Positions 28,577 through 41,700 of a DNA stretch of 64,000 nucleotides are shown here, in pieces. The translations under genes and the position numbers were made by a program. The stretch lies in contig WMCF01000023.1 of assembly GCA_009792885.1 (NCBI GenBank), positions 11,492,013 to 11,556,012 of the forward strand, in the 5' to 3' direction. The notes beneath the pieces are model-generated. The model was not told the DNA's origin and did no database searches. It worked only from the letters and a program-made list of their open reading frames with translations. The DNA comes from Eremophila alpestris peregrina (Eukaryota > Chordata > Aves > Passeriformes > Alaudidae). The first letter of the stretch is position 1. Every line of letters begins with the position of its first letter.

Positions 28577-29582
28577 AGAGTTATCAAATCCTTTAGGTTG
28601 GAAAAGACCTTTAGAATCATCAGGTGCAGCCATTAACCCAGCACTGCCAAGTCCACCACTCAACCATGTCCCAAAGTGCCTTAAAAAAAGCCATGTACGT
28701 AGCTTTTAAATGCCTCCAGGGGTGGTGATTCAACCACTACCCTGGACAGCCTGTTTCCTTTTGGAAAACAATTTTTTTCCTAATATCCGACCTAAACGTC
28801 CCTTGGTACAACTTGAGGCAGTTGTTTCCTTGTCTTATGGCTTTTTACTTGAGAGAAGAGACAAGACCAACCCCCACCTGGCTACAGCCTCCTTTCAGGT
28901 ACTTGTAGAGAGTGATAAGGACCCCCCTGAGCCTCCTTTTCTCCAAGCCAAACAACTCCAGCTCTGCCAGCTGCTCCTCACAGGACTTGTGCTCCAGACT
29001 CTTCCCCAGCTCTGTTGTCCTTCTCTGGACACGCTCCAGCACCTCAATGTCCTACTTGTTCTGAGGCACCCAGAACTGGACGCAGGATTTTTGAGATGTG
29101 GCCTCACCAGTGCTGAGTTCAGGTGAACAATCTCTGCCCTGGTCCTGCTGGCCACACCATTGCTGATCCAGGCCAGGATGCCCTTGGCCTTCTTGGCCAC
29201 CTGGGCACTGCTGGCTCATGTCCAGCTGCTGTCACCAGCACCTCCAGGTTGTTTTCTGCTGAGCAGGTTCCCAGCCCCTCTGCCCCAGCCTGTGGCAGTG
29301 TCTGGGTTTGTTGTGACCCAAGGACAGGCTCCAGCACTGAGCCTTGTTGAACCTCCTACACTCCTGACTGGGGGAACCCTCAATCCTCTCATCCAGATGG
29401 TCGATAAAGGCACTAAACAGGACTGGCTCCAGCACTGAGCCCTGCAGAGCATCACTTTGGACTGGCTGCCAGCTGGATTTAACTCTATTCACCAACACTC
29501 TTTGGGCCCAGACACCCAGCCACTTTTGTACACAGTGGAAAGTTCACCTGTCCAAGCCATGAGCAGCCAGTTTCTCCAGGCA
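28577..29582 (-). mobile_element. CR1 LINE, ORF2 C-terminal part and 3' end (- strand)
   Basis: Read on the - strand from 29582 down to 28577, the order is that of the CR1 ORF2 C-terminus. VNRVKSSWQPV, GSVLEPVLFSAFIDHLDERIEG and RFNKAQCWSLSLGHNKPRH come first. Then come VAKKAKGILAWISNGVASRTR and SALVRPHL, then LERVQRRTTELGKSLEHKS, then GLEKRRLRGVLITLYKYLKGGC. The 3' untranslated part runs down to the end near 28580 (AGGTTGGAAAAGACCTTTAGAATCAT on the + strand, split over 28597-28620). Frame changes separate the blocks, so it cannot encode protein. The stretch that should carry the FADDTKL catalytic box is missing: IEGSPSQ passes almost directly to RFNKAQ near 29360-29380. The 5' edge near 29582 is approximate. 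Confidence 0.93.
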
Positions 29583-31544
29583 AATGCCGAAGTCCAAACA
29601 CAGCTGTGCTTATTTCAGCCCTCACACACTCAAATGTTATGTGTATGTGAGAGCTGTTAGATTGACACACTCATTGGCTCATACTTTGGAATCAGGTGCC
29701 TGTGGAAAGCTTACAGTGATAGGCCCCTCTTTTGTAAACATTTGTACAAGTGAATAATTTCACTGGTGTAAAGAGGCCTGTTAGGCAGGAAAGCACTAGA
29801 GGCTTTTCATTTTTTTAACTTGGGGTAGTTTTGCTTTGAAAGACAGACTGAGGGGACTCCCTCCTTTGTCTTGGACACAGTCTGAATAAGATTCTTTGCT
29901 GTTATTTAATACTATTCTGGCAAGAGTGAAGTGAAAAAAGAGAGTTTAATACATGCAGAGACCTGTATATATAAATAATGTGTTGGATTCAGACACAAGT
30001 GTAGATGGAACTAAGAGGAATGATCATAAAAATGAAATTACTCATCAGTGTAAAACCAGGAAGGAAGGCAATATATGGAGATTAATCCAAATTTCATCAA
30101 ATCATTGCATTAAGCTCTCTTGAAATGCTGTATCCTCGCTAGAACCCCCCTAAGGTGCAAACTGTCATACATCATTTCATATAGGCAAGATGGTATCTCC
30201 AGATAATGGGTTTCTGTAGGGGTTCTGCCCTTGCTTATCTCCATCTCTTTACTTGTATGTTGTTATGTTATGGTTAATTACACCATAGGAGATCAAAGGT
30301 GGGTTTTTCTAAATCTTTTTATCTGTCCCCAAAGCTGCTGCTAGCCCATTTAAGGTTTTGTTTGTTTTCCTTTCACTGGCTGACTGCAAATTGAGAACTT
30401 CTTCCTAAGTGTTCCCTTTGAAAAATGCTGATGTGATTCATGCCCCATCCCATGCTCCAGCTGTGAAAAGCTCACTTCTGCTTGTGGAATGATCCTGTAG
30501 GCACTGAGCCAGTGAGAGTCCATTCTATACATTGTGGTGGAAAGCAATGGGAAAAGGTAATTAGAGCTGAAGATGGTATATCAGGCATCTGTGAGACTGA
30601 GTTTGTAACTTCAGATTGGAGTGCTATGCCTTCAGGTTCATTATATATTAATTCAAAAAACTTTATATGCATGAAGTGATTGCACTCTGGACTCAGTGCC
30701 CCATTTATTTGCAGGTAGATTCCCATACTCAAAGCAGAGACGTTGGCTTTTTCACTGCCTTGCCTCTGTACCTTGTCCTTGAACTGGAGGCATCACAGGA
30801 GAGATGGAAGGGCAGATGGTGAGTCAGGTATTAGGAGCCAGCTGTGTTCTACTGAAATACCAGGGGGTTTGCTTAGAATGGAAAGTATCAGGTCCTAGAT
30901 TGTGTTCTTGGAGACTTCCCTCTGTTTGCATCTTCCCCTGTATCGCACTCTATTGTCAGTTCTCATTGTCAGTGATTGGCAGCTGGAGAGGCTCATTGTG
31001 GATGGAGCAAATGTCCCTGCTCCAGCCTGAATGTGTTTCTGAGCTGTTTGTGGCTTGTGAGGGTCTGCTGCCATGGGAGTTAGGTTCAGCTGCCATGGCT
31101 TTTACCTTCCGTCATGTGTGAAGTGGCTGCAGCAGCAGTGGTGGTATGGAAGGCTGGAATGAACACACACAGCTTGGCCAAATTTCAGTACCTTTCCATA
31201 GAGGTGGTGCTAGGATATATTTGCAAGGGTGTAATGTGTGTATGGGTCTCAGGGGAGGGTTTCAATACCAAGTTTTTCCAAGAGAAGATCCCTGGCTAGC
31301 ATGCAATTTACATTGTATCTCCATTCATTCATAGAAATCACTGATTATCTCTGGTTGAAATGCTCTTCAAACCAGCCCTGAGGCAGTTGACTGAGATGCT
31401 GAATTTCAACACAAATAGTCTAAATTCAACTGTGTACAAGTCCTCTACTGGGAATTGTTGAGTAAGTTTAATTACAAGCCACTGCAGTGATGATAATAAG
31501 TGTGTCTCCCAGTGCCTATGGTACTCTCATTCTTGGTGTAAATA
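29583..31544. other. Non-coding DNA between two CR1 copies
   Basis: No exon, RNA gene or recognisable repeat is seen. Open frames are all under about 110 codons and carry no motif. Confidence 0.6.
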
Positions 31545-31790
31545 AATTAGTCAGATCAAGCATTAGGAAAACCCATGTACTGTAAAGATGATGAATTGTT
31601 GGAAGAGTCTGCAGAGGAAAAGCTGTGAAGTTTTCCTCACTGGAAGTTATTAAGAGCATGCTGGAGAAATACCTGCCAGTGCATGACCTGAATGCACTCA
31701 GACTTGCTTTGGGCGGAGGCATGGGGAAGAAATACAGTACAGCACTGTTTGAGATCTCTTTCAGCCTGGGATGGAGGGATAATACATTCA
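31545..31790 (+). mobile_element. Old CR1 LINE 3' end (+ strand)
   Basis: No frame is open, but the nucleotide landmarks run in the order of an older CR1 3' end. They are CATTAGGAAAACCC, TACTGTAAAGATGATGAA, GCTGTGAAGTTTTCCTCACT, GGAAGTTATTAAGAGCATGC, GCATGACCTGAATGCACTCA and GAGATCTCTTTCAGCCTGGG. The last corresponds to the GAGGTCCCTTCCAGCCT block close to the CR1 terminus. The terminal short repeats are eroded. Edges are approximate. Its divergence suggests an older insertion than the copies at 11.3 and 28.6 kb. Confidence 0.75.
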
Positions 31791-34700
31791 TGAGCTAATA
31801 ACCATTTCACAGGATTCTGTACTTCTCCGTGCTGAATGTGGCCTTGAGTGGTAATTTGCTTTCTTCTGCAGCCCCTTATCAAAAAGACACCACAGCTATA
31901 GTTAATTATGCTGCAAGGAAAGTCGATGCAGTGGCATTTCATAAATGTTACAGTGTTGCCTGCTGCTCCAAATTCTGCTCCAGGTAATGAATTGCAAATC
32001 TTGGAAACCTCAAACTTGGAATTCTCCTCTTTTCCTCTTGATATTATCATTTGCACTTCGAGGCTTCCACATGCAGCTGCAGCCAGGCTTGTGGGGGAGA
32101 GTAATGCAACCTTGGCCCAGGTGCATTCCTGTAAGGTACTTCAGTGGCAGAAAAAAGTTACAAGGGTAATTTGAATAGCTGTTCAGGAACCAAGATTGTG
32201 TAGCCAGAAGTACTGCTTACTTCCTGACAAAGGATATATGTGAGTGGAATGGAAAGAGGCTTCAGTGGGTGTTTTGATTTGCTACTTGGAGCTGTCTGAC
32301 TTCAATATCTGCCCTAAGAACATAGGAATACCAGGCTCCTGCTGAGAGAGGCTGCTGCTTTGAGTCACTCTTGGCAGGAGCCTCTCCTCTTCAACTGAAA
32401 GCAGAGACTAATTTCCTGATTTAGGAGACATAATTTGTTATGAGAAGTTGGGCAATGTAAATACCAGCAACAAGGATCCTCCTGAAGGAAGAGAGCACTG
32501 CTGGAATACCTACCTGCTGGATGTTCCCTGGAATCTGCTGTAGGTGGGGCATGACTTGTGGCAAGCAGAAAGTTGCTCTGATTACTCGGGGGTTGAATTT
32601 GCTGTCATCTGTTACCAAAAGTAGACTCCTGTGTTCTGGTGTATAACTGGGTTTATTATCAGTCTCTGTGTATTAGTACTGCTTATCTTTCTGAGGTTCT
32701 TCTAGCAGATGTTTGCTTGGAAAGCCTGGGTGTCGTTTTTGTTGATATTGTGGTCTCTCTGCAGGCCAGAATAATAGTCTTTTTGCTCCTCAGCTCCCCT
32801 GCTGCTGGAGCTGAATGTCAGGGATTTGCAGAGCAGAGAGCCAGAGAAGAAAAGTGGGGCAGTATTTGTGCTGCTTCTTGTTTTCCATCAGTTTTAATGC
32901 TATTCCTCCAGGTATAAGGTGCATCCTGAGTCTCTCTATTCCACCTGCAAAGAGTTTCCACTTCTTTTCTAGTTTAAGGATTTTTCTCTTTCCTGGGTGA
33001 GATGACACACCCAATGTGTTCATGCATTGCCCAACAGAAAGAATGAAAGTCCCTGCCCTACGTGTTTGTACAGTTTAACATAGACTAGAAATCAGAAATG
33101 CACATGGTTTGGGGTTTTAACTTCCAATCCCATGTTATATCTACAAGACCACCAGATCTTTGTGACAAGGTGCTTTATGGTCGTGGGAACATTCAGCATC
33201 AGTGGTGACTGGTGGAGAGCTGACCCTTCCTGAGTGTCATTAAACTGTTCTGGAGCAAACAAAGCTGAAGTATTCAGAACGGACCTGTTAGAGAAGAAGT
33301 GGGGGAGATTTTCTTTCTTGTATTAGAAGATAAAAGCATAATGTTTGGTTTAATTTTTCTACTCCATGCATTTCAGAAACTCCAGTTTCTGGAAACATCA
33401 GTGCTATCATGCTGGTGAGAAATCTGGGGAGTGTTGCAGGAGTTCATTTAATTCAAATCCCTACTTTTGTATTGCATAGCAATTGGCTTGTAATAGATAT
33501 ACTTAGGACAATATGTGCAAAAATGTTGCTTTTCTGCAGAGTCATGGTGTTCCACACCCCAGTGTCCTCCAAAAGCTTTTGTGGGCTTGTTCTTCTTTTG
33601 GACATTTTAGGGAATTGTGTTGGGAAATGGGTAAGTGGCTGTTTAGGGTAGGGCCCAGGCCTGTTTGATGTGAGGACAGCAAAAGTATCAGGATGGGTTA
33701 TTACCATGCCCAGTGCCCATCTCAGATGTTTGAAACTGGCTTGGTATGTTCACCACAAACACAACAGTGTCATTGTTCAACCTGCTTGTGTGTGTTTGTG
33801 TCATTTGAATTGTGTAAAGGGGAGGACACAGGAATTCAATTCTTTGCTTACCTAAAGACACTGAATCCATGTTGTACACAAGGCAGAAATCCACTTTATC
33901 ATTTTCTTTGGTGTAACATCATTTCTAAAGATAGGACACACCTAATGCATGAGTCAGTTCCCTACATGCCATTAGTCTCATACATGCCATAGTAGAAGGC
34001 CACCTCTATGTGGTAACCAGGAAGGAACAGATGTTTTTATCACCTTTGGTCACTGTGAGTAGTGTCTTACTCATGATAACCACCCATGTGGATCAGCCAG
34101 GCTATTTGTGCAGTACAGTGTGGGGGATTATCAGAGGCTGGTCTCTATTAAAAAAAACAACCAGTTTTCTTTTGCATTAGTATGTTTCCAATGGGATCAC
34201 TTCATTTACTCAGGGAAAATTTCTAAAAATTACTCTCTGCTGAAATGAATCATGATTTCAGTAGAGCAGTTGTGGCAATTTAGGAACAGCTCTTCTCTAA
34301 ACTCATGTCATGGACTCAGGGTGCCCTGGGGAAGGAAACTGGATAGATTTGACAGTGCAGTGTGATTCCAGCTTTCAACAAGGCAGGATCTAAACCCTGT
34401 TGCTTTGGGAAGGCACTGATATATTCACCATGAGATGTTTTTCTGCTTCTGTTGAAATGCTGTACCTACCTTGCATTTGGTAAAGAGATAAATGCTACCT
34501 GCCAATCTGTCCCTCTTTGGAAAAAGCTCCATTTAAAATAATATGCTTTGATGAAGATGCCTGGGCTTGTTAAGTCATGCAGTGTTTGACTGAGCTGAGT
34601 GATCTGATCAAGGAAAGTTGCTGTGAAATTTTCTTCTGCTTTGGTAAAAGTCAGTTCAGTACACAGAGTTGCTGAGATGCCAAAGAGACATGTTTGGCTG

Positions 34701-35086
34701 AAGCCTAAACTCTGTTTTGTGTGAATGTCATGTAAGGACTGTGATATAAGTTTAAGGAAGAAAAGGGGAGAAAATTTGCATTTTCTTATAATGAAAATCT
34801 TTGCAAAGAACTTAAGACCAGGACAGGTGAAGGGAATGCTATTCTTCAACTGTGGTATTCTTCAATATGTTCCAAGTGAGGGGTGGAATTGAGTGGATGT
34901 TGAATGAGTGTTAGGGACTGAATGTGTCTAACTGTGTACATGTACATTTAGTCTTGCAGGTTGCCTTTGATGTAGAATTGTTAATTAGCTTTTTTCAATT
35001 TAGAATAGGCAAAAAAAACAGCTGGGGTATTTTCCCCCTGTTGTTTCCCCAGTCCTGACTGTTCTGAGAGGTGTTGGTCATTGCCA
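31791..35086. other. Non-coding DNA, no gene recognised
   Basis: Nothing recognisable as an exon, RNA gene or repeat. A 127-codon open frame on the - strand (34466-34849) has no identifiable motif. Confidence 0.6.
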
Positions 35087-35182
35087 AGGTTTAAGTGTAG
35101 TTTAAGGTTAATAGTTAGGGCTAGGGGTTAGGATTAAAGGTTGCATTAGACTTAGTCAGGGGTAGATTAAGAGTTAGGGTTC
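35087..35182. repeat. Degenerate telomere-like patch
   Basis: A run of TTAGGG-related words is visible: GGTTTAAG, GGTTAATAGTTAGGGCTAGG, GGTTAGGATTAAAGG, then CTTAGTCAGGGG and GAGTTAGGGTT. The pattern is a decayed (TTAGGG)n array with few exact units (two TTAGGG are intact), so it is at best an old interstitial telomeric sequence. Confidence 0.5.
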
Positions 35183-35273
35183 ACAAGCTTAATTATGTCT
35201 CTTCAAACACCATAAGCTCATCTGCACTATTATCTTGCTGATTAAATTGCAGTGATCTGTTTTGTTTGTAAGC

Positions 35274-35293
35274 AAAAAAAAAAAAAAAAAAAA
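35274..35293. repeat. Poly-A run (20 A)
   Basis: Twenty consecutive A about 90 bases after the telomere-like patch. No retroposon body was recognised upstream. Confidence 0.85.
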
Positions 35294-35658
35294 GTGATAT
35301 GTAATAGTTGAGAGGCAGTAATTGGAATTTTCCAGTGCTTTTTAAGCAGGGAACTGTAGCACTAAGCTTTCTCAGTCTTGAACTTTCTCTTTTGTTAAAG
35401 GTAGTGTATCTACATAGATACTTCTTTTTCCCTGTGAATGTTTTTTAAAATAGAAATTTTCCACTCATTGTCCATTAATATAATTTGGCACAAAGATAGA
35501 CTAATTGCATGGGCGGGCACAGTGATGGAGATACAAATCTCTTCCAGTGACAATGTCTTGAAATAGCAATCAGTCAGGGTATCATCACTGCAGTGTTATA
35601 TTGCAGATAGGTTTTGCTGCCTTTCTGCGAGGGTGAGTGTTGTGTTGAGCCCATACAA

Positions 35659-35730
35659 GTGTGTGTGTGCAGATCTATGTGTTGGTATGTGTGTGTGTAT
35701 GTACATGTGTGTACCTTGTGTGCAGTTGTG
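35659..35730. repeat. Imperfect (GT)n tract
   Basis: A TG-rich region with two purer runs (35659-35669 and 35687-35698) broken by CAGATCTA and TATGTACA segments. Interrupted dinucleotide repeat. Confidence 0.8.
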
Positions 35731-38700
35731 GTTATTTAATGCTGTTGGAACCATTGGGGTGTGGTGGATAGTACCCTGTAGAGATCTAAGCAAGAAACAG
35801 TCTCTGCTTTCTTTTTTATCCAGCTTCACCCATATTGTAACACTCTGTTGCTGTCAGCTGTTACCCACAGTGCTCAGGAGGGAGATGTGACCCTCCTAGG
35901 TCATGGTTAGCTATCCCAGGCCCATTTAACATCTCTGGAAATCCTGGGGTTGACCACCTTTGAACTCAATATTTGAAGCCAGATTTCAAAGGATTAAATG
36001 TACATTTGGCTTGTTTTATTTATTTTTTTCACCAGCAGGTCCTCAGTTACCCAACTTGCCTGTCCCCACAGGGAAGCACTTTGCTTGTCTCTCCTAAACC
36101 AAATAATGGCAGTCTGTCACCTCAGTCTTGCTGGAAAAGGTGTAAAATGGCAGGCCAGAAGTAGCAGGCTTGAGGTCTTGTATTCTGCTTGTTGTGGTCA
36201 CCTGCTGTTCAGTGCAGAGAGCTGCAGAGAAAGGACATTTGTGTGGCTGTTCCTCTACCATGTTCTAGGTATGGGATCAGGGCTGACAATCTGTTTTTGT
36301 CTGGTTTTCCATTACTGCTCTATTCACTCTGTTTTATACAAGCAAAAATGTTCCAGAAGCAAACCTGGCTCTGACATGTTAGTCTTGGTTGCCTGTCCTC
36401 TGGTGCTGATCTCCTCTTGCCCAGTGCTGCCACTGGACCACTGATGGGACAAGTCTGGAGACTCAGCATCAGGGAATCTCTGAGTCACTGATGGCACAGC
36501 TGCAGAAATGGATTTGCTTGGCAGAAGAGACTAAAACAGGCGTGGTTTCAGAGAAAAAAATCCTTTGGCAGTCACGTTACGTTGCCATTTTAAAAATGGC
36601 ATGTTCTGACAGAAATGCTGCTTCCTACCCTTCTTGCTTACTTTGGCTTTAGAAGCATGCTCTTTGATGTGGAAAGCAGACTTGGGGCCAGAAGTCCTTC
36701 CTTTGGGTGTCCACCCCTTGAAGGCAAAGGCTATTTTCTAGGTCACAGGACTCAGGTCTGACTGTCTGTATCAGAGTTAGCTGCTACATGTCCTCCTGTG
36801 CCTCCAGCACGTACAGCACCTCCTGGGTGGAGTGCAGGCACTGGCTGTTCTGCTGGATTGCAAGTCATTCCCTCCTTGCTGTGCAGCTGCTGTGCTCAGC
36901 CACGGCAGCACAGTTTAAACAGAAGCCAATGCAACACATGATACCCAGCTATCTGTGGCATGAAATGGGGTGTTAGTGCTTCAAAGGCAGCCCAGAGCCT
37001 CGTGGTTGTCCTCTCAAACAGACCCTGCTCTCTGCTAAACATTAAAGGACATCGTGTAAATAGCCTCACTTGCATCAAAGTCAGTTCACCAGCTGTGGAT
37101 CTGGCTCCACATGTCTGGCATGTTCTTTACCAGCAGAGATAATGGTATTTAAAGTGACTTTTGCTGAGGTTTTTGATCTCTGGTGTTTTTTACTGCATCT
37201 GGCTCCATTACTCACTTTCTTACCATTCCCATAACATCTTTCTCTTTTTGGGAGCTGTTGTAAAAGCAGAACCTTGTACAGCTGAAAGCATTAAAGCCAA
37301 AGGGTTCATGAAGAGGGAGCAGAACAGGCTGTTTCTGACTCTGGTTGCTCACAGCTGGATTCAAAGAAAGCTGACACATCAGTCACCTCATATCCAGTCC
37401 CATGGTTCTACCTTAATTTTAAGCTAGAGTACACAATGTTTGTCTGTGTAAAAGGCCATAATGAAAACAAGAGTGTTGGAAGAAATAAGGTAATTTACTT
37501 TTTATGGGTGTTCCTTCCTTCCTGGTTTAGGTAGCTCCAGACAATAAACTCATCTTTAAGTAGTTGCAGTTAATTAAAATTAAGCCTAATGAGCAGTTTA
37601 ATGTAAGTGCCCCATACATTCAAATTACCATCACACACTGCAGAAAAACATAACCACTGAACATGTTACTGGCATAGTCTGAAGTATAAAGTAGTATTAA
37701 AGTCATGTTAGGGAGCATCAGAATTTCCTCAGATTGCCAAATTCTCTGACACAAAAGCACAAGCATTTGAACATTTTGAAATGGGTTTCTGAAGGTTTGG
37801 ATAAATTTGCCTTTTGCTGGAATTTTAAAAATCTGAATAACTCTTAGCAAGAAAAGCCCCTTTTTTGGTGCCATTTCATCCTCAGTGGCTTTGTTTTTTA
37901 TCAGAGGTTGTCTGCCATGTGCTAATGTAAAGGAGTACTTAGGACAAAACATGTTGGCACCAAGCACTAAGTGTAGGTATGAAAATGTGTGACTCTGAAA
38001 ATGGACCAGAGCTGTGGTTGCAGTTACAATTTTTGCAGATGAATGATTTGATTTGGAAAAAAATCCTTCCAAAGTTGGGGTGACATGCTGGTTCATGGAA
38101 ACAGGCTGCCACTGCTGAGAAGTCAAGTTCCTGATTTAACAAACAACACTTTCTCATTTTCCCTTTTTAATTGCAGAAGTCAGTAAGAGTTCATCTCCTG
38201 CATGTTGGGCCACGAGGAAGATCAACTTCCTTGTCATCCCTGATGCTGGCTTTTTCTCACTGTATGTATGAAACTAAGGGCTGATTTCTTTCCTACCAGT
38301 TTTAGCAACTAAAGTCACAACAAACAATTCAGGATTGCACATAATCATGATGGCTCAGTCTGTTCAGAAAGTTTACTTTGCCCTGTAGCAGCCAGCACAT
38401 GTTTCTCCATATGGAATTTTTCAGTCTCTCGTGCTCTGCAGCTGCTGGAAGCAGAGGACACTTGGGTGGGTGAGGAGCACCCTTGTCCTGCCTTCACTCT
38501 GTACTGGGAGAAGTGGGCTCCAAGACTGGTCCCAGCAGCCTTTGTCCTGATTTTCAACAGACAGAGCAGCCACTTTGCCCATGGCTTGCTGAACTCACTC
38601 AGCCATGGCCTTTTTCATCCACTTCTCAGCTCTTGAGGCTGCCAGTCCTCCTTGTCTCTGCCCTTCTGGCAGCAGCAAGACAAACTCTCTCCTGTTCTTC

Positions 38701-41700
38701 TCCGCTGCACATTTGCAGTCTGCCTTCAAGAAAAAGACCTCCCTTTGCAGCTTTTGTTTATTAAACTGAGAAAAAGAACAACGCCCCAAACCAAAAGCCC
38801 TGACATTTATTGGCAGCATGGCAGTGATTCAGACAAGCACAAATCCTGTCACCACCTCACTGTACCATTTGGGAATATCATTACAATAGTGCATGTTTCA
38901 CACAGCAGTATTTCCTCAGTGTCTTGGCCCTGGAAAACCTCTTGTTACTGGATACTCACCAAGTTGTTAATGGAAAGTTTGGAAGCAGATGTGGCAAGAT
39001 TTATAAACATATATTAGCTATCTTCTTGCTTCTTCCTGAATCGCAGGACCTAATAATAGATTTGGAGAAAAGTTTACGTTTTCTCTTAACTAGGGCTCAA
39101 AGCCCAGATCTACTCATACTTTCAGCAGGCTTATTTCTCATAGCTGTGTTCCCAGAAACAGGCACAGAGAATGGAACAAAAGTATTCCCAAGATTAGCCT
39201 GCTAGCCAGAAACATATTGAGAAGAGTAATCTACCTGGAGGGATGGGTGCTGAACATATTCTTGCTGCTGTTGGTTGCCCTCTCTTCCTGCCATTTGAGG
39301 CTTCTTTATTAGTTTCTAACAGCTTTTATTTTCTGATGCTTTTCTGCCTGGCTTTTCTTACACATCTCTTTGATACCTGGGATCCTGGGTTCTTTGAACT
39401 GAAAGGCAAACTGGCTGTAATTCACTCCCCACTTTCTTTCAAAAAAAAAAAAAAAAAAAAGGTGTCTTCAAGTGTCTCTGTGTAAATGTCCAAAATGTCT
39501 TTAATCTGATCCTGCAATGCCTTGTATTTTTTTTTCATTCTTCTATCTCGTTACTACAGTATTTTACTGGTCAGGTACAGTGGAGCCCCTGTGAAGGCAG
39601 GAAGAGAAACCCCTTCTGAAAATCATCTCTGTAATGACACAGCATCACATTTGTTGATGGTGGTAGTGGCAGGGAAGATCTGTGTTGGTTAATAGATGTT
39701 GATGCTATAAATTGGCCAAGTTCTGAATTTATGTTCTTTCAGGGGACTGCCAGCACAGAAAAGCCTGCAGTCCCATTTTCAGACCAGGCTATGGGATCGG
39801 TGCTGAACTTATTATTCTTCAGGAATGAGAGTGTTGTGATTTAGAAAAGTTACTTCCTTTGCATGAGCTGGGTTGCTGTCAGTGGCAGCACTGCTAGGGA
39901 AAAACATCCCATCAAATCTGTACTTTGCATAAAGCAGCAAGACTGCCTCAGTATGATCAGCAACCCTCTTCCCATGGCCCTGTTAGTTTGCAGACAGAAA
40001 AGACTGATTTAGGCAAAAGATGCTTTTCAGCAGGTAGGACTGGCAGAACTTCCTTTGTTTTCAATGGCTTCTGTTTTATACCTAAATGTTGCCTTGATAT
40101 ATCTGAATGTCAAATAAAAACTGTGGCAGCCATTTTAAATACAGTGGAGGCTTGAGATGAGTGGAATTAAGGAAAAGGCAGGAAACTGGTTTGGCTGCTG
40201 TATTGGAAAAGCCACTGGTACAACCTATAGAATTGGTTAAGCCATGGAAATGAAGCATGTCTTTTCTGAAAAACTGAAATGTTAGTTTCTACACCTTTTT
40301 CTTTATATTTTTCTCTTTTTTTAATATGGCAGTGTAGGGAGCTGGTAAAGACTTGGCCCTGTTCACAGAGCATCTTGGAAGCAGTTTAAGAAAACGGTTG
40401 AATTAATTCTGTTTCCTTAAAAAATAGGTTTAGTTTGTAAATAGCATGAGAAGATGTAGCAAGAAGAATGTTGTCAGACTGTTTGAGAACAGTCTTATAG
40501 CAATTTAGAACTGAAAGGGTTTTCTTTATCAAAGTTCTGGATATAAAATTGTTTAATCTGCTGCTGACTAGAAATGAAGGGCTCGCCTGTGTCCTACCAA
40601 AATGTGCACTTGTGGAAATGAGCAGTTAATAGGGAGTCTGGAGTTGGTGAGAAAGCATGGCCAGGTGTACATCAGAAAGCAATTCTTCCTCCATCTCCTC
40701 CTCATTTTGCATGATGGAATAGCTGCACTGCACAGCCTGGCATGTTTCTTTTCTGTTGCTCTGCAATGACAAAAAATTCAAAGCCCAAATCTCTTTCATG
40801 TCAATGATATTTCAAGAAGATTCCGGATCTAAGAGGAGAAAGAAAAATAAGTTGTTTCTCATTTATTTGCTTTGTTTTGTTGGGTTTTTTTAAAGCTATA
40901 AATATGCTGTGAAGATTGTACAGTCAGGGAGAGGCCTGGGAACCTCAGCTGCACTAAGCCCTCCTTGCCAGAACCAATGAAGTCCTCATGATGTCTCCAC
41001 ACTGGGATGGCCAAAGGCTCCTGCGGCTGGAGGGCTGAGCAGGGTTGTAGGGAGTCTTCCTCAGCAATGCCTGTGTCCTGCTGCCTGGCCAGAAGGGGGT
41101 TAAGGGCTGCCTGCCTGCTCCATGATTCAGAGAGGTTCCAAGGAAGAAGGTGTGCCTTTTCTTGCAGGAAATCAGAAGACACAAAGGGAGGTGCCTTTGC
41201 TACTTCAGCTGTAGGAAGAAGCTGTTTTGTGTTACTTGGGCATTGTCTCTGGCCAAGTAAGAAATGCCCAGAGGAAAAGGGCCGGTGTAGACTTGGAGGC
41301 GAGAGCATTTCCTAGAGAGGGAATTTCCCTAGACAGGTTAACAAGCTTTTCCAAAGTCACAGTGTCTTTGGAAGCAACTTTGCTACTGGACCATGAGTTC
41401 CTGTGTGGGAGTTGAACCTACTTGCATAATCCACATGCCAGCTCAGTTGTTTTCTAGTTGTGAATTGATCAGGTCATCAATCTGTTGCAAGCATCAGAAT
41501 TCTGAAGTATTTTAAGTGGGACAGTCTGTTCTAAGGTCTGGTTTTGCATTGTTCATTTAGTAATACAAAGCTGCAGTTGCTGCTTGGCCTTTCTCTAACA
41601 GCATTTAATAGTGGTCTCTCTGAATGTTGTCATCTTTTTTGAAGATCAAAGTGTTTCGCCTGTTTTTTAAGAAAGCAATGAATTCAGCCAAACTTATAGA

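Noticed and set aside
28710..29438. Open frames on the + strand over the CR1 copy
   Set aside because: They are antisense shadows of the - strand CR1 ORF2.
37620..38126. 168-codon open frame on the - strand
   Set aside because: It is the longest frame in the window but has no recognisable domain, no splice context and ordinary composition. With a stop chance near 0.05 per codon, about one frame of this length is expected by chance in roughly 128 kb of readable strand.
23757..39460. A-runs at 23757, 35274 and 39441 as tails of processed pseudogenes or SINEs
   Set aside because: No transcript-like or SINE-like body and no obvious target-site duplication was found next to any of them.
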